Assembly (NCBI RefSeq): GCF_013367775.1
Contig: NZ_CP055157.1
Span: 4,414,001-4,478,000, forward strand
DNA from: Microbulbifer sp. YPW1
GTDB taxonomy: Bacteria; Pseudomonadota; Gammaproteobacteria; Pseudomonadales; Cellvibrionaceae
Length of the DNA: 64,000 nt
Reading direction: 5' to 3'
The translations under genes and the position numbers were made by a program. Below, in pieces: positions 53,587 to 62,363 of the stretch. The notes below the pieces were generated by a model that saw nothing but the letters and a program-made list of their open reading frames with translations, did not search any database and was not told where the DNA came from. Numbering within the stretch: the first letter of the stretch is position 1; each line of letters opens with the position of its first letter.

Positions 53587-54650
53587 GAATTGAGGTTTTC
53601 CGGGGATTTGTGTTCGTCTTCATTGGTTGTTTCCTCCTGGGGCTCTTCCCGAGCTGCCGGTGATTCATCTGGGCCGTCGGCAGAATCCGACGGCTCCTCG
53701 TCCGAAGCGGACTGCACGTCTTCCGCTTCTTCCGCTTCTTCCGCTTCTTCCGCTTCTTCCGCTTCTTCCGCTTCTTCCGCTTCTTCCGCTTCTTCCGCTT
53801 CTTCCGCTTCTACAGCGTAGTCTTCGGTCGCGATTTGTTCGGTACTTTCGGCTTCGGCTTCGGCTTCGGCTTCGGCTTCGGCTTCGGCTTCGGCTTCGGC
53901 TTCGGCTTCGGCTTCGGCTTCGGCTTCGGCTTCGGCTTCGGCTTCGGCTTCGGCTTCGGCTTCGGCAGTAGTGTCGTCAGCGACGTCGCCGCCTGCATCA
54001 ACTGTAGACACCTCTGGCGCGTCACCATCGGTGGCGCTTTCCGCATCGGCGCCGGTCTCATTATTTACCTGTGACGGCGCACCGCCCTCACCGAGATCCA
54101 ACGCTGCATTGAGGCTCTCGATATCCCGGATCTCCGCCAGGGTCGGCAGATCATCCAGGCTCTTGAGGTTGAAATAGTCCAGGAACTCACGGGTGGTCGC
54201 GTAAAGCGCCGGTTTTCCCGGCACATCGCGATGCCCTACCACCTTGATCCAGCCGCGCTCGGACAGGCTTTTCACAATATGCGAGCTCACCGCAACCCCG
54301 CGAATCTCCTCGATATCACCGCGGGTGATCGGCTGGCGATAGGCAATGATGGCGAGGGTCTCGAGGGTGGCACGGGAGTATTTCTGTGGTTTCTCTTCCC
54401 ACAACTTGTTCACCCAGGGCGCCAGGTCTTCGGGCACCTGGAAGCGCCAGCCGCTGGCGACCTGTTTCAGTTCAAAACCGCGCTCGGTACAGCTTTCCGC
54501 GATCCGTTCGAGGGCCTCGCGCAGAGCCGCTTTTTCGGGGCGTTCACCCTCATCGATCAGGGACAGCAGACGATCTTCCGACAGCGGCTGTGCCGCTGCC
54601 AGCAGAGCGCCCTCCACGATCCGGCGCAATAATTCCGGGGCAATACTCAT
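53583..54650 (-). CDS. scpB: Segregation and condensation protein B with repeat-rich acidic tail
   Basis: Subunit of the SMC-ScpAB condensin that compacts chromosomes. Residues 1-175 form the paired winged-helix core seen in ScpB (start [19 protein letters not shown], with [15 protein letters not shown]). The remaining half is not part of the family: residues 229-268 are exactly 20 Ala-Glu pairs and residues 281-310 are 10 Glu-Ala-Glu units, with acidic flanks. The DNA there is perfect microsatellite. The 355-residue length compares with about 190-200 for typical ScpB. Follows scpA, overlaps rluB by four bases. Confidence 0.93.
   Translation of the reverse strand: MSIAPELLRRIVEGALLAAAQPLSEDRLLSLIDEGERPEKAALREALERIAESCTERGFELKQVASGWRFQVPEDLAPWVNKLWEEKPQKYSRATLETLAIIAYRQPITRGDIEEIRGVAVSSHIVKSLSERGWIKVVGHRDVPGKPALYATTREFLDYFNLKSLDDLPTLAEIRDIESLNAALDLGEGGAPSQVNNETGADAESATDGDAPEVSTVDAGGDVADDTTAEAEAEAEAEAEAEAEAEAEAEAEAEAEAEAEAEAEAEAESTEQIATEDYAVEAEEAEEAEEAEEAEEAEEAEEAEEAEEAEDVQSASDEEPSDSADGPDESPAAREEPQEETTNEDEHKSPENLNS
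53721..53810. repeat. Nonanucleotide microsatellite in scpB
   Basis: TTCCGCTTC is repeated exactly ten times (90 bases). On the coding strand it reads GAA GCG GAA, so each unit adds Glu-Ala-Glu and any change in copy number stays in frame. Confidence 0.97.
53847..53966. repeat. Hexanucleotide microsatellite in scpB
   Basis: TTCGGC is repeated exactly twenty times (120 bases). On the coding strand it reads GCC GAA, so each unit adds Ala-Glu and copy-number change stays in frame. The absence of any substitution suggests recent expansion or active slippage. Confidence 0.98.
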
Positions 54651-54670
54651 TGAATGGCGTTCACTTGCTA

Positions 54671-55957
54671 TCAGCTGAACAGCGACGGAGTTGTCGCTTC
54701 AGCATCGGGTTCTTGTTCGCTGTCGGGCTCGACGTCGCTCGCTTCCGCGATCGATTCGCCCTGCACAGCCGGCGCATCGGCCGATTCAAAGCCTTCCTCG
54801 GCACTCTCCTCAGAAACCTGTTCTTCAGAAACACTTACCTCAGAAAAACTTACCTCTGGAACATAGTCTTCGGAGTCCAACGCATCCGCTACGTCGCCGT
54901 CAGCGATTTCGCTCTCATCCTCGCCCTGCTCCTCATCAGAGGACTCTTCCACCTCGCCGCGGGCGCGCACGTGAATGGGACCGAAAGATTCGTTCTGCAC
55001 CAGTTCCAGCAGTGACTCCTTGACCAGCTCCATCACCGCGAGGAAGGTGACAACCACTCCCAGGCGGCCCTCTTCGGCACGGAACAGGCTGACAAAAGGC
55101 ACAAACTGGCGGTGGCGGATTTTGTCCAACACCTGGGTCATGCGTTCACGGGTAGAGAGCTTTTCCTTCTCCACCTGGTGACTCTCGAACATGTCGGCGC
55201 GGCGCAGTACATCCGCCAGAGCAACCAGGACTTCTTTCAGGTCGACTTCCGGTTCCGGACGCGTGAGCTTGCGATCCGGGCCGGTTGCACTGGCCTGGTG
55301 GATCTCGCGACCCACACGGGGCAGCTCGTCCATATCTTCCGCCGCAGTCTTGAAGCGCTCGTATTCCTGCAGGCGGCGAATCAATGCGGCGCGCGGATCT
55401 TCACCCTCTTCTTCCTCTGCTTCTGGCGGACGCGGCAGCAGCATGCGCGACTTGATCTCCGCCAGCATGGCGGCCATCACCAGGTATTCCGCCGCCAGCT
55501 CGAAGCGTATCGCGCTCATCATCTCTACATAGGCCATGTACTGGCGGGTGATGTCGGCGACATTGATCTCGAGAATGTCGAGGTTCTGACGGCGGATCAG
55601 GTAGAGAAGCAGGTCCAGAGGGCCTTCGAAGGCCTCAAGAATGACTTCCAGTGCGTCCGGCGGGATATACAAATCGCTGGGCAGGTCGGTAAATGCCTTG
55701 CCCTCGACCATGGCGAAGGGCATTTCCCCCTGACGGGGGCCACTGCTGCCGGCCCGGTCACCGGCGCCAGCAACCTCTGCGGCACCTCCAGTCTCGGAAT
55801 TCAAGGCTGCATCCACTTCCGCCGCAGCGGCTTCGACCGCGTCCACGGGCTGCTCGGCAGTCTCCGCGCCGGTGTCAGGATCGGCCACAGGGTGCTCTGC
55901 CCCGCCGGCTTCACCGGGGGCGACCGCAATCGCTTCTTCTATTTCGTCACTGGACAC
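54671..55957 (-). CDS. scpA: Segregation and condensation protein A (kleisin) with acidic extensions
   Basis: Kleisin that bridges the SMC dimer and binds ScpB. I place the start at GTG 55957, with AGGA seven bases upstream (428 residues). About 80 residues of Ala/Glu/Gly-rich, acidic sequence precede the family start, which is visible as LEAFEGPLDLLLYLIRRQN. The ScpA core (about 95-330) includes YLVMAAMLAEIKSRMLLP. A C-terminal acidic tail of about 95 residues rich in Ser and Glu follows. Internal starts near the kleisin core cannot be excluded. It is 20 bases upstream of scpB. Confidence 0.92.
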   Translation of the reverse strand: MSSDEIEEAIAVAPGEAGGAEHPVADPDTGAETAEQPVDAVEAAAAEVDAALNSETGGAAEVAGAGDRAGSSGPRQGEMPFAMVEGKAFTDLPSDLYIPPDALEVILEAFEGPLDLLLYLIRRQNLDILEINVADITRQYMAYVEMMSAIRFELAAEYLVMAAMLAEIKSRMLLPRPPEAEEEEGEDPRAALIRRLQEYERFKTAAEDMDELPRVGREIHQASATGPDRKLTRPEPEVDLKEVLVALADVLRRADMFESHQVEKEKLSTRERMTQVLDKIRHRQFVPFVSLFRAEEGRLGVVVTFLAVMELVKESLLELVQNESFGPIHVRARGEVEESSDEEQGEDESEIADGDVADALDSEDYVPEVSFSEVSVSEEQVSEESAEEGFESADAPAVQGESIAEASDVEPDSEQEPDAEATTPSLFS

Positions 55958-56002
55958 ACTGCAGTCCTTCGGCACAACCAAACGGGCGATTATACATCAG
56001 TG

Positions 56003-56626
56003 TCAGCCGAGAATTTCATCAATCGCACCACAGCCCTGACGAATCAAAACCGCTTCATCTCCGGTCAGGTCTACCACGGTAGTGGCCTCAAGGCCGCAGA
56101 AACCACCATCGATCACCAGCTCAACCTGATGCTCGAGGGTATCGCGAATATCGTAGGGGTCGGTGAGAGGCTGCTCCTCGCCGGGCATGATCAGACTGCA
56201 GCTCATCAGCGGCTCGCCCAGGGTGGAAATCAGGCTCTGCACGATGGCGTTATCCGGTACCCGCAGGCCAATCGTCTTGCGCTTGGGGTGTAATAGTCGG
56301 CGCGGCACCTCGGAAGTGGCCGGCATAATAAAGGTATACGGACCCGGTGTGTGATTTTTCAACAGGCGGAACATCTGGTTGTCCACCTTGGCGTAGCTGG
56401 CGAGCTCGGAGAGATCCCGGCACATGAGGGTGAAATTGTGGTCCTTGTCCAGCTGTCGCAAGGCGCGGATACGCTCAACGGCGAGCTTGTCGCCCAGCCG
56501 GCAGCCGATGGCATAAGCGGAGTCCGTAGGAAACACGACCACACCGCCGGAGGAGACAATATCCGCCGCCTGAGTAACCAGACGAGCCTGAGGATTTTCC
56601 GGATGTATCTGGAAGAACTGCGCCAC
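56003..56626 (-). CDS. yciO: YciO/Sua5/YrdC-family protein
   Basis: Member of the YrdC-like fold that makes or binds threonylcarbamoyl adenylate; YciO itself has no settled role in t6A synthesis. I place the start at GTG 56626 (AGGGGG five bases upstream), giving 207 residues that start MAQFFQIHPENPQ, closely like E. coli YciO. Visible motifs are VVFPTDSAYAIGCRL and the KRKTIGLRVPDN loop. A frame extending to 56734 overlaps the upstream gene and has no support. It is between the PHP gene and scpA. Confidence 0.88.
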   Translation of the reverse strand: MAQFFQIHPENPQARLVTQAADIVSSGGVVVFPTDSAYAIGCRLGDKLAVERIRALRQLDKDHNFTLMCRDLSELASYAKVDNQMFRLLKNHTPGPYTFIMPATSEVPRRLLHPKRKTIGLRVPDNAIVQSLISTLGEPLMSCSLIMPGEEQPLTDPYDIRDTLEHQVELVIDGGFCGLEATTVVDLTGDEAVLIRQGCGAIDEILG

Positions 56627-56663
56627 TTCTACCCCCTGAAGACGTTTTATAAAAGACACAATG

Positions 56664-57590
56664 CTACTGAATCTGATTGGCGTCAGTTTGCCACAGATTC
56701 CAGACCGGCTCGACGCCCGCAGGCAGGCGCACACAGCCCAGTGCGCGCCACGGCTGGTCGGGCTGATGGAAATCGCTGCCGAGAGAGGCCAGCAATGGCC
56801 CGCGCGGACCCGCGGCGGGTGCTCTCACCTGATCCAGCAGGCTGAGAATCTCGCGGGTCTGTACCGGATTCTGCTGTCCGCACACCACTTCCACCGCATC
56901 TCCCGCGGCAGCGCAAAAGTCCACCAGCAGGGCCCGCAGTTTGGTGCGAGTCAGTCCGTATTTGAGCGGGTGCGCCAGCACGGCAGCACCGCCGGCGCTG
57001 CGGATCGCAGAAATGGTTTCCACCATATCCGGCCAGGGCACGGCGACATCACCAATCTTGCCTGCACCGAGATAGCGCTTGAAGGCTTTGCCGCTGTCAC
57101 TGACATATCCCGCCTCAACCATCCAGCGGGCAAAGTGCGGTCGCCCGATCACTCCCTCTCCTGCCAATGCCCGGGCGCCGGCGAGCGCGCCCGCAAAACC
57201 GCGTTTTTCGAGTCGCTCGGCAATCTGCTGCGCCCGCTCCCGACGCAACTGGTCACGCAGCCGGATCGCCTGGACAAGTGCCGTGGCCCGTCGGTCTACA
57301 TTCAGCCCGACGATGTGCACTACCCGCCGCCCCCAGAGGGCAGTCAGCTCAATGCCTGGCAACAGGGTCAGTCCCTGCGCACGCGCCTCCGCCTCGGCCT
57401 CATCAATCCCCGCAACGGTATCGTGGTCTGTGAGCGCCAACAGTGTCACACCTGCCGATTTGGCCCTCGACACCAGCGCCGTAGGGCTTAAAATACCGTC
57501 AGACGCGGTACTGTGGCAGTGCAGGTCAATTTGACCAGTCAACGCTTGCTCAGTCAGCAAAGGACGACCAAGGGAATGTTCAGGGTCCAT
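56664..57590 (-). CDS. rnm: PHP-domain phosphoesterase (RNase AM/YciV family)
   Basis: Metal-dependent 5'-3' exonuclease of the PHP family, in E. coli called RNase AM, which matures 5' ends of rRNAs and removes short RNAs and 3',5'-bisphosphates. The 308-residue protein has the PHP motifs IDLHCHSTASDG, LTDHDT, AVLAHPLKYG and LGSDFHQPDQ. It leads a same-strand group with yciO, scpA, scpB and rluB, similar to the order in E. coli. The gap upstream (57591-57968) holds no clear gene. Confidence 0.9.
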   Translation of the reverse strand: MDPEHSLGRPLLTEQALTGQIDLHCHSTASDGILSPTALVSRAKSAGVTLLALTDHDTVAGIDEAEAEARAQGLTLLPGIELTALWGRRVVHIVGLNVDRRATALVQAIRLRDQLRRERAQQIAERLEKRGFAGALAGARALAGEGVIGRPHFARWMVEAGYVSDSGKAFKRYLGAGKIGDVAVPWPDMVETISAIRSAGGAAVLAHPLKYGLTRTKLRALLVDFCAAAGDAVEVVCGQQNPVQTREILSLLDQVRAPAAGPRGPLLASLGSDFHQPDQPWRALGCVRLPAGVEPVWNLWQTDANQIQ

Positions 57591-57968
57591 ACTCTGTGTT
57601 CATTTTGGTTACCGCTGGTTTTAAAACCGTGTTCTGGATAGTGCGCAATTTATAGAACAGCCGTTTCGGCTTCCCCGGGAATTGATATTGATCCCCGGTC
57701 ACCGCCTCAAGCAGGCCGGCACGAAGCCCGTATGGCCCGCGTGGAAAGGAACTTTCCCGCCGGATCGCCGTCACATACCAGTGCAGCGAGAGCAAGCTGC
57801 CCCAGCACTGCGGCATTCGGCACCCCATAGCATGGCAAGAAGTCATGACATGGTACGACGCACCAGACCGGCTCACCGGTTTCAGGGATAAGGCCCCGCG
57901 AACGGGGATCCACTATCGCCACTGACAGCTGTACAGTCAGCCAGCGGGCATTATCACCGGAACAGACC
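57591..57968. other. Intergenic region without recognised content
   Basis: This divergent gap of 378 bases between the PHP gene and the VC0807-type gene probably holds promoters for both. I see a small hairpin (CCCCG with CGGGG near 57893) and no convincing gene, terminator or binding site. Short open frames here lack ribosome-binding sites and family similarity. Confidence 0.5.
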
Positions 57969-58745
57969 ATGACCGATAGTAATCACAGTAATCCAGCCCC
58001 TCAGGCGGGCACGACCGCGGACCCGGCAGAAGGCCCGCTGCAAGCAGATGATACCCGGCAGTCACCGCAGAAAGAGAGCCTGCTGGCCAACCTGCTGCTT
58101 AATATTGTCATCCCCACCCTGATCCTCACCAAGCTATCCGGCGACAACTGGCTGGGCACCAAGTGGGCAATTGTGGTGGCCCTGGCTTTCCCCCTCGGCT
58201 ATGGCCTGCGCGACCTGCAGCGCTCCGGTAAAATCAACTTCTTTTCCGCACTCGGTATCATCAGCATCCTGCTGACCGGCAGCATGAGCCTGCTGGAGCT
58301 GGATGCAAAATACATCGCGATCAAGGAAGCAGCCATTCCCGGCCTGCTCGGCATCGCCACCATCGCCAGCCTCTATACACGCTGGCCGCTAGTGCGCACC
58401 CTGATCTACAACGATCGCATTCTCGACACCCGCAAGATCGCCCGCACCTTGTCCTCCAACGGCAACGCGTCTGCTTTCGAGCGCACGCTGCTGCAGGCAT
58501 CGTGGATGATTGCCGGCTCCTTTTTTCTTTCATCCACATTGAACTACATCCTCGCCGAAGTACTGCTGAAAAGCCCCCCGGGAACTGAGGCGTTCAATGA
58601 AGAGCTTGGCAAGATGACCGCACTCAGCTTTCCGGTAATCGCCCTGCCGGCAACCATTATCCTGATGCTGGTACTGGTATTCCTGTTTCGCCGCATCGGG
58701 AAATTGACCGGGCTCAAGCTGGAAGAAATTCTGGTGCAGCAGTGA
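57969..58745 (+). CDS. VC0807-type integral membrane protein
   Basis: Not of known function. The 258-residue protein has a hydrophilic start of about 38 residues, then about six hydrophobic segments, with NIVIPTLILTKLSG in the first and a late LPATIILMLVLVFLFRRIG. It resembles the VC0807 family of inner-membrane proteins and is distantly like intracellular septation protein A. The position before a YciI gene is where septation protein A (YciB) is found in pseudomonads. A role in cell envelope function is plausible but unproven. Confidence 0.7.
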   Translation: MTDSNHSNPAPQAGTTADPAEGPLQADDTRQSPQKESLLANLLLNIVIPTLILTKLSGDNWLGTKWAIVVALAFPLGYGLRDLQRSGKINFFSALGIISILLTGSMSLLELDAKYIAIKEAAIPGLLGIATIASLYTRWPLVRTLIYNDRILDTRKIARTLSSNGNASAFERTLLQASWMIAGSFFLSSTLNYILAEVLLKSPPGTEAFNEELGKMTALSFPVIALPATIILMLVLVFLFRRIGKLTGLKLEEILVQQ

Positions 58746-58852
58746 CCGCTGCGACATCGTTACAGGACAACAACATCGGGTAATGTCGAGCAGGAATCTG
58801 CGGCATAAAAACCGAATTTATAAAAACGGAACTCAGGAAACAGAAATTAATT

Positions 58853-59152
58853 ATGTGGTACGCCATTATCAGCCAAGACGTCGAAAACAGCCTGCCCCTG
58901 CGCCAGTCTGCCCGCCCGCAACATATTGCGCGCCTGAACACGCTAAAGGACCAGGGACGTCTACTGATCGCCGGCCCGCACCCAGCCATCGACAGTGAAG
59001 ACCCGGGTGAAGCCGGTTTTTCCGGCAGCCTCGTAGTTGCGGAATTTGCATCTCTAGAGGAAGCCAAGGCGTGGGCAGATGCCGACCCCTATGTGGAAGC
59101 CGGTGTTTACGCCGCGGTAACTGTAAAGCCCTACAAGCTGGTTCTGCCCTGA
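58853..59152 (+). CDS. yciI: YciI-family protein
   Basis: Small protein of 99 residues with a ferredoxin-like (dimeric alpha-beta barrel) fold. The family pattern is visible: [10 protein letters not shown] start, the [18 protein letters not shown] stretch with conserved His, AGPHPAI, and [12 protein letters not shown] with Asp and Tyr. YciI may be a hydrolase or dehalogenase-like enzyme, but no substrate is established. ATG 58853 is chosen because it starts at the family N-terminus. Confidence 0.88.
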   Translation: MWYAIISQDVENSLPLRQSARPQHIARLNTLKDQGRLLIAGPHPAIDSEDPGEAGFSGSLVVAEFASLEEAKAWADADPYVEAGVYAAVTVKPYKLVLP

Positions 59153-59220
59153 TAGACAGAGCCGACTTGCAGACCATCAGTCACGATAAAAGTACACCAG
59201 TACCCGATTTGTTCCAGACC

Positions 59221-59904
59221 ATGAAAAAGTTTTTGCACACCGTCGCAGCCAGCCTGATTGCTCTCGGCGCCAGCCACAGCCAGGCCATCAGCTCCGAACG
59301 CTACATCACCGACGAGCTCCATGTTCCGATGCGCTCGGGCCAGGGCAATGAATTCCGCATTCTGCACCGCGGCCTGCCCAGCGGTACCAAACTCACCCTG
59401 CTGCAGGATTCCCCGGATACCGGCTGGGCCCAGGTACGCACCCCGGGCGGAGAGGAAGGCTGGGTACGCAGACAATATCTGGAGGCCGAGCCGGTAGCCA
59501 AAATCAAACTGGCCCAGGCGGAAGCACGCCTGGAGCATATTGAAAGCCTGCAGGGAAACCTGGGCGGCGAAGTGCGCAGGCTCGAAGAAGACAACGGCAA
59601 GCTGAGCGTTGCGCTGAAGGCGGAAAAAGAGCGCGCGGATGCCCTGTCCAGGGAGCTCAAGGAACTCAAGTCCCTGTCTGCTGACGCGGTTGCACTCAAC
59701 CAACGCCACCAGAAGCTTCTCAACCAGCACGAGCTGCTGAAGCAGAAGCAGTCCATGAACCAGGCGGAAATACAGCGTCTCTCCAGCAGCGAAACACAGA
59801 AGTGGTATATGTATGGCGCCATCTCGGTACTGATGGGCGCAATCCTCGCCATGATCGCGCCCCACTTCCGTCCGCGTAAGCGCAATTCGGAGTGGGCCAA
59901 CTAA
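59221..59904 (+). CDS. SH3-domain protein, YgiM/TIGR04211 type
   Basis: Envelope protein of 227 residues: a signal peptide (about 1-22), a bacterial SH3 domain (about 27-90), a long coiled coil (about 95-195), and a C-terminal membrane helix (WYMYGAISVLMGAILAMIA) with a basic end. That layout puts the SH3 and coiled coil in the periplasm and anchors the protein in the inner membrane. Related YgiM is linked to envelope integrity, but no function is established. ATG 59221 is the only start that keeps a signal peptide. A terminator follows. Confidence 0.87.
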   Translation: MKKFLHTVAASLIALGASHSQAISSERYITDELHVPMRSGQGNEFRILHRGLPSGTKLTLLQDSPDTGWAQVRTPGGEEGWVRRQYLEAEPVAKIKLAQAEARLEHIESLQGNLGGEVRRLEEDNGKLSVALKAEKERADALSRELKELKSLSADAVALNQRHQKLLNQHELLKQKQSMNQAEIQRLSSSETQKWYMYGAISVLMGAILAMIAPHFRPRKRNSEWAN

Positions 59905-59954
59905 CGGCTTTCCCACACCACTGAGCAGCGGTTAGAATTTCATAACCGGCTCAC

Positions 59955-59984
59955 AAAGCCCGGTCATCGACCGGGCTTTTTTAT
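59955..59984 (+). terminator. Terminator after the SH3 gene
   Basis: AAAGCCCGGT (59955-59964) and ACCGGGCTTT (59970-59979) pair around loop CATCG and are followed by more Ts. Confidence 0.9.
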
Positions 59985-60027
59985 TTCCGGTGTCAGTTAC
60001 CGAAGAACCAGAACAAGTGACTACTGC

Positions 60028-60699
60028 ATGAAGATCCCCACCGTGTTCCGCGCCCTGTTCGCCGCCACTCTGGTGTGCTTTTCCAGCCTCACCCTGGCTA
60101 TTACCAATAACCCGCGGGTAGCGCTGGAAACCGACCTGGGCACCATTGAGCTGGTGCTGTATGCCGACAAGGCGCCTGAAACCGTGAAGAACTTTCTCGG
60201 CTATGTGGATAGCGGCTTTTACAACGGCACGATTTTTCACCGTGTGATCCCGGGCTTTATGGCTCAGGGCGGCGGTTTCACCTTCGATTTTCAGGAGAAG
60301 GACACCAACGACCCGGTGGTCAACGAGTCAGATAACGGCCTTTCCAATGAACGCGGCACCATCGCCATGGCGCGGACCAGCGAGCCAAACAGTGCAACAT
60401 CGCAGTTTTTTATCAACCTGGCAGACAACAGCCGCCTGGATGGCAGCGCCGATAAACCCGGCTACACGGTATTCGGCAAGGTCCTGCTGGGAATGAGCGT
60501 GGTCCAGCAGATCGCTGCGGAGCCCCGCGGCCAGCACAAGGCCTTTCGCGATGCACCCAACACTCCCGTGCGTATACTGAAAGCCACCCGCAAAGACACC
60601 AGTTCCGGCAGCGACTCGCAGCCAGACGCCACAAACGACAGCCGGGACAACAGTCCGGCCGACCCGAAAACCAACGCCACCGGAGGCAAAAGCCAGTGA
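60028..60699 (+). CDS. Periplasmic peptidyl-prolyl cis-trans isomerase, cyclophilin type
   Basis: Folding catalyst for periplasmic and outer-membrane proteins. The 223-residue protein has a signal peptide ending near SLTLA, a compact cyclophilin core (about 28-190) with FHRVIPGFMAQGG and ATSQFFINLADN, and a hydrophilic tail of about 35 residues rich in Ser, Asp and Asn. It is PpiA-like, but the name is left open because PpiA and PpiB cores are similar. Its stop overlaps pdxJ by two to three bases. Confidence 0.9.
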   Translation: MKIPTVFRALFAATLVCFSSLTLAITNNPRVALETDLGTIELVLYADKAPETVKNFLGYVDSGFYNGTIFHRVIPGFMAQGGGFTFDFQEKDTNDPVVNESDNGLSNERGTIAMARTSEPNSATSQFFINLADNSRLDGSADKPGYTVFGKVLLGMSVVQQIAAEPRGQHKAFRDAPNTPVRILKATRKDTSSGSDSQPDATNDSRDNSPADPKTNATGGKSQ

Positions 60700-61451
60700 T
60701 TGCACTCAGCGTCAATCTCAACAAGATCGCCCTGATTCGCAACTCCCGCGAAGGCAACTACCCGGACGTGGTCGCCCACGCACGCACCTGCCTGGACGCA
60801 GGAGCGGATGGCATCACCGTGCACCCGCGCCCCGACCAGCGACACATTCGTCCTCACGATGTGCGCGACCTATCAGCGCTGTGCGCATCCCGTGACATCG
60901 AATTCAACGTGGAAGGTAACCCTTTTGCTGGCCCCATGGGCAGCTACCCTGGCCTGCTGCCGCTGGTACTGGAGACCAAACCGCAGCAGTGCACCCTGGT
61001 TCCCGACAGCAATGACCAGCTCACCTCCGATCACGGCTTCGACCTGAACAAGGACGGCGCCCGACTGGAGCCAATTATCCAGCAACTGCGGGATGCGGGC
61101 ATTCGTGTCAGCCTTTTTATGGACCCGGATAAAACCCAGATTGGTCTCGCCAAAGAAGTCGGTGCGGATCGCATCGAACTGTATACCGGCCCCTATGCGG
61201 AAGCTGTCACGCGCCAGAGCGGCGACCTTGACAGCATTTTTGCCGCCCACTGTGCCGCCGCCGAACATGCCCTGCACCTGGGCCTCGGTATCAATGCCGG
61301 GCACGATCTCAACCTGATCAACCTGCCCCGCTACCGCACCCTGCCCGGCCTGCAGGAAGTATCCATTGGCCATGCACTGACCGTGGATGCAATCAGCATG
61401 GGGCTCGCGGATGCAGTGGCAGCCTACGTCAATTGCCTGGCGGGCAAGTAA
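60696..61451 (+). CDS. pdxJ: Pyridoxine 5'-phosphate synthase
   Basis: Condenses 1-deoxyxylulose 5-phosphate and 3-amino-1-phosphohydroxyacetone to pyridoxine phosphate, the last ring-forming step of vitamin B6 synthesis. The 251-residue TIM barrel has ALSVNLNKIALIRNSR, the HPRPDQRHIR loop, and the late GINAGHDLNL. The start is GTG 60696, overlapping the preceding gene in GTGA, with GGAGG about ten bases upstream. Pyridoxal phosphate is used by dapC and thrC in this same window. Confidence 0.96.
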   Translation: MIALSVNLNKIALIRNSREGNYPDVVAHARTCLDAGADGITVHPRPDQRHIRPHDVRDLSALCASRDIEFNVEGNPFAGPMGSYPGLLPLVLETKPQQCTLVPDSNDQLTSDHGFDLNKDGARLEPIIQQLRDAGIRVSLFMDPDKTQIGLAKEVGADRIELYTGPYAEAVTRQSGDLDSIFAAHCAAAEHALHLGLGINAGHDLNLINLPRYRTLPGLQEVSIGHALTVDAISMGLADAVAAYVNCLAGK

Positions 61452-62363
61452 TTGCGCACACTGAACGTCATTGGCGCCGGCAAACTCGGTCGCACCCTGG
61501 CGCGACTGTGGTCCGAGCGCGGGGTGTTCCGGATTGGCAGTGTCTGCAATCGCAGTCTCGCTAGCGCCAGTGAAGCCACAGCGTTTATAGGCGCCGGCAC
61601 AGCGGTTGCCGATATTTCCTCCATGGCGCCGGCGGATTGCTGGCTGGTTGCTGTCGCCGATGACGCCATCGAGGCCACCGCCAAAGCACTGGCCTCGCAC
61701 TTTCAATCCCCTCCTTCACACCAGTCCGCCTCCGATCCCGTGGTATTTCACTGCAGCGGCGCGCTACCGGCCAGTGCACTCTCCGCATGCTCCGGCGCGG
61801 CTCTCGCCAGTGCACACCCGGTGCACAGTTTTGCCGATCCGCAACGCTCGCTCGAGGACCTGCAAGGATCTGTCGTCGCCCTGGAGGGAGACGCCACTGG
61901 ACGCGAGCTCCTCAACGATGCTTTCAACGCGCTGGACTGCGCCTGCATTACACTGACTCCCGAGCAAAAGGTGCTGTATCACACCGGCTCGGTGATGGCC
62001 TGCAACTATCTGACGGTACTGATGGATCTCAGCCTGCAGACATTTGCCGCCGCCGGTATCGACGAGAGCACAGCGCGCAAACTGCTTGCGCCGATTGTGA
62101 TGCAGACGGCAAAAAATAACTTTGACCTCGGACCACAAAAAGCGCTAACCGGCCCCCTGGCACGCGGAGATATTCGCACCGTGGCCCGCCAACTGGAGGC
62201 GCTCCTGGCGCTCGACAGCGAGGAACAGGGTCCTGTGCCCCCCTCACTGGCGACGGTCTACCGCACGCTCGGTGATGCCGCCCTACCCTTGGCCCGGCAG
62301 GCCGGACTGGATGCCGCCAGCGTGCAAAAACTCCACACTCTTTTCGACGAACAGAAACCGTGA
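61452..62363 (+). CDS. Rossmann-fold/DUF2520 protein
   Basis: Probable NAD(P)-binding oxidoreductase of unknown substrate. The 303-residue protein has the nucleotide motif NVIGAGKLGRTL near the N-terminus (Gly-x-Gly-x-x-Gly pattern) and a C-terminal DUF2520 helical domain (about 150-290). It begins with TTG 61452, directly after the pdxJ stop with no spacer, so translation probably continues from pdxJ. Its stop overlaps the trmH-family start. Confidence 0.82.
   Translation: MRTLNVIGAGKLGRTLARLWSERGVFRIGSVCNRSLASASEATAFIGAGTAVADISSMAPADCWLVAVADDAIEATAKALASHFQSPPSHQSASDPVVFHCSGALPASALSACSGAALASAHPVHSFADPQRSLEDLQGSVVALEGDATGRELLNDAFNALDCACITLTPEQKVLYHTGSVMACNYLTVLMDLSLQTFAAAGIDESTARKLLAPIVMQTAKNNFDLGPQKALTGPLARGDIRTVARQLEALLALDSEEQGPVPPSLATVYRTLGDAALPLARQAGLDAASVQKLHTLFDEQKP

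Noticed and set aside
53721..53966. Possible CRISPR array
   Set aside because: Units are 6 and 9 bases without spacers and lie inside a coding gene; this is a microsatellite.
53835..54074. Plus-strand open frame with Phe-Gly repeats opposite scpB
   Set aside because: It is only the antisense reading of the hexamer repeat. No ribosome-binding site or independent support, and scpB on the other strand has a clear family core.
57580..57876. Possible 98-residue gene upstream of the PHP gene on the minus strand
   Set aside because: It overlaps the start of the PHP gene, shows no domain and no clear initiation signal.
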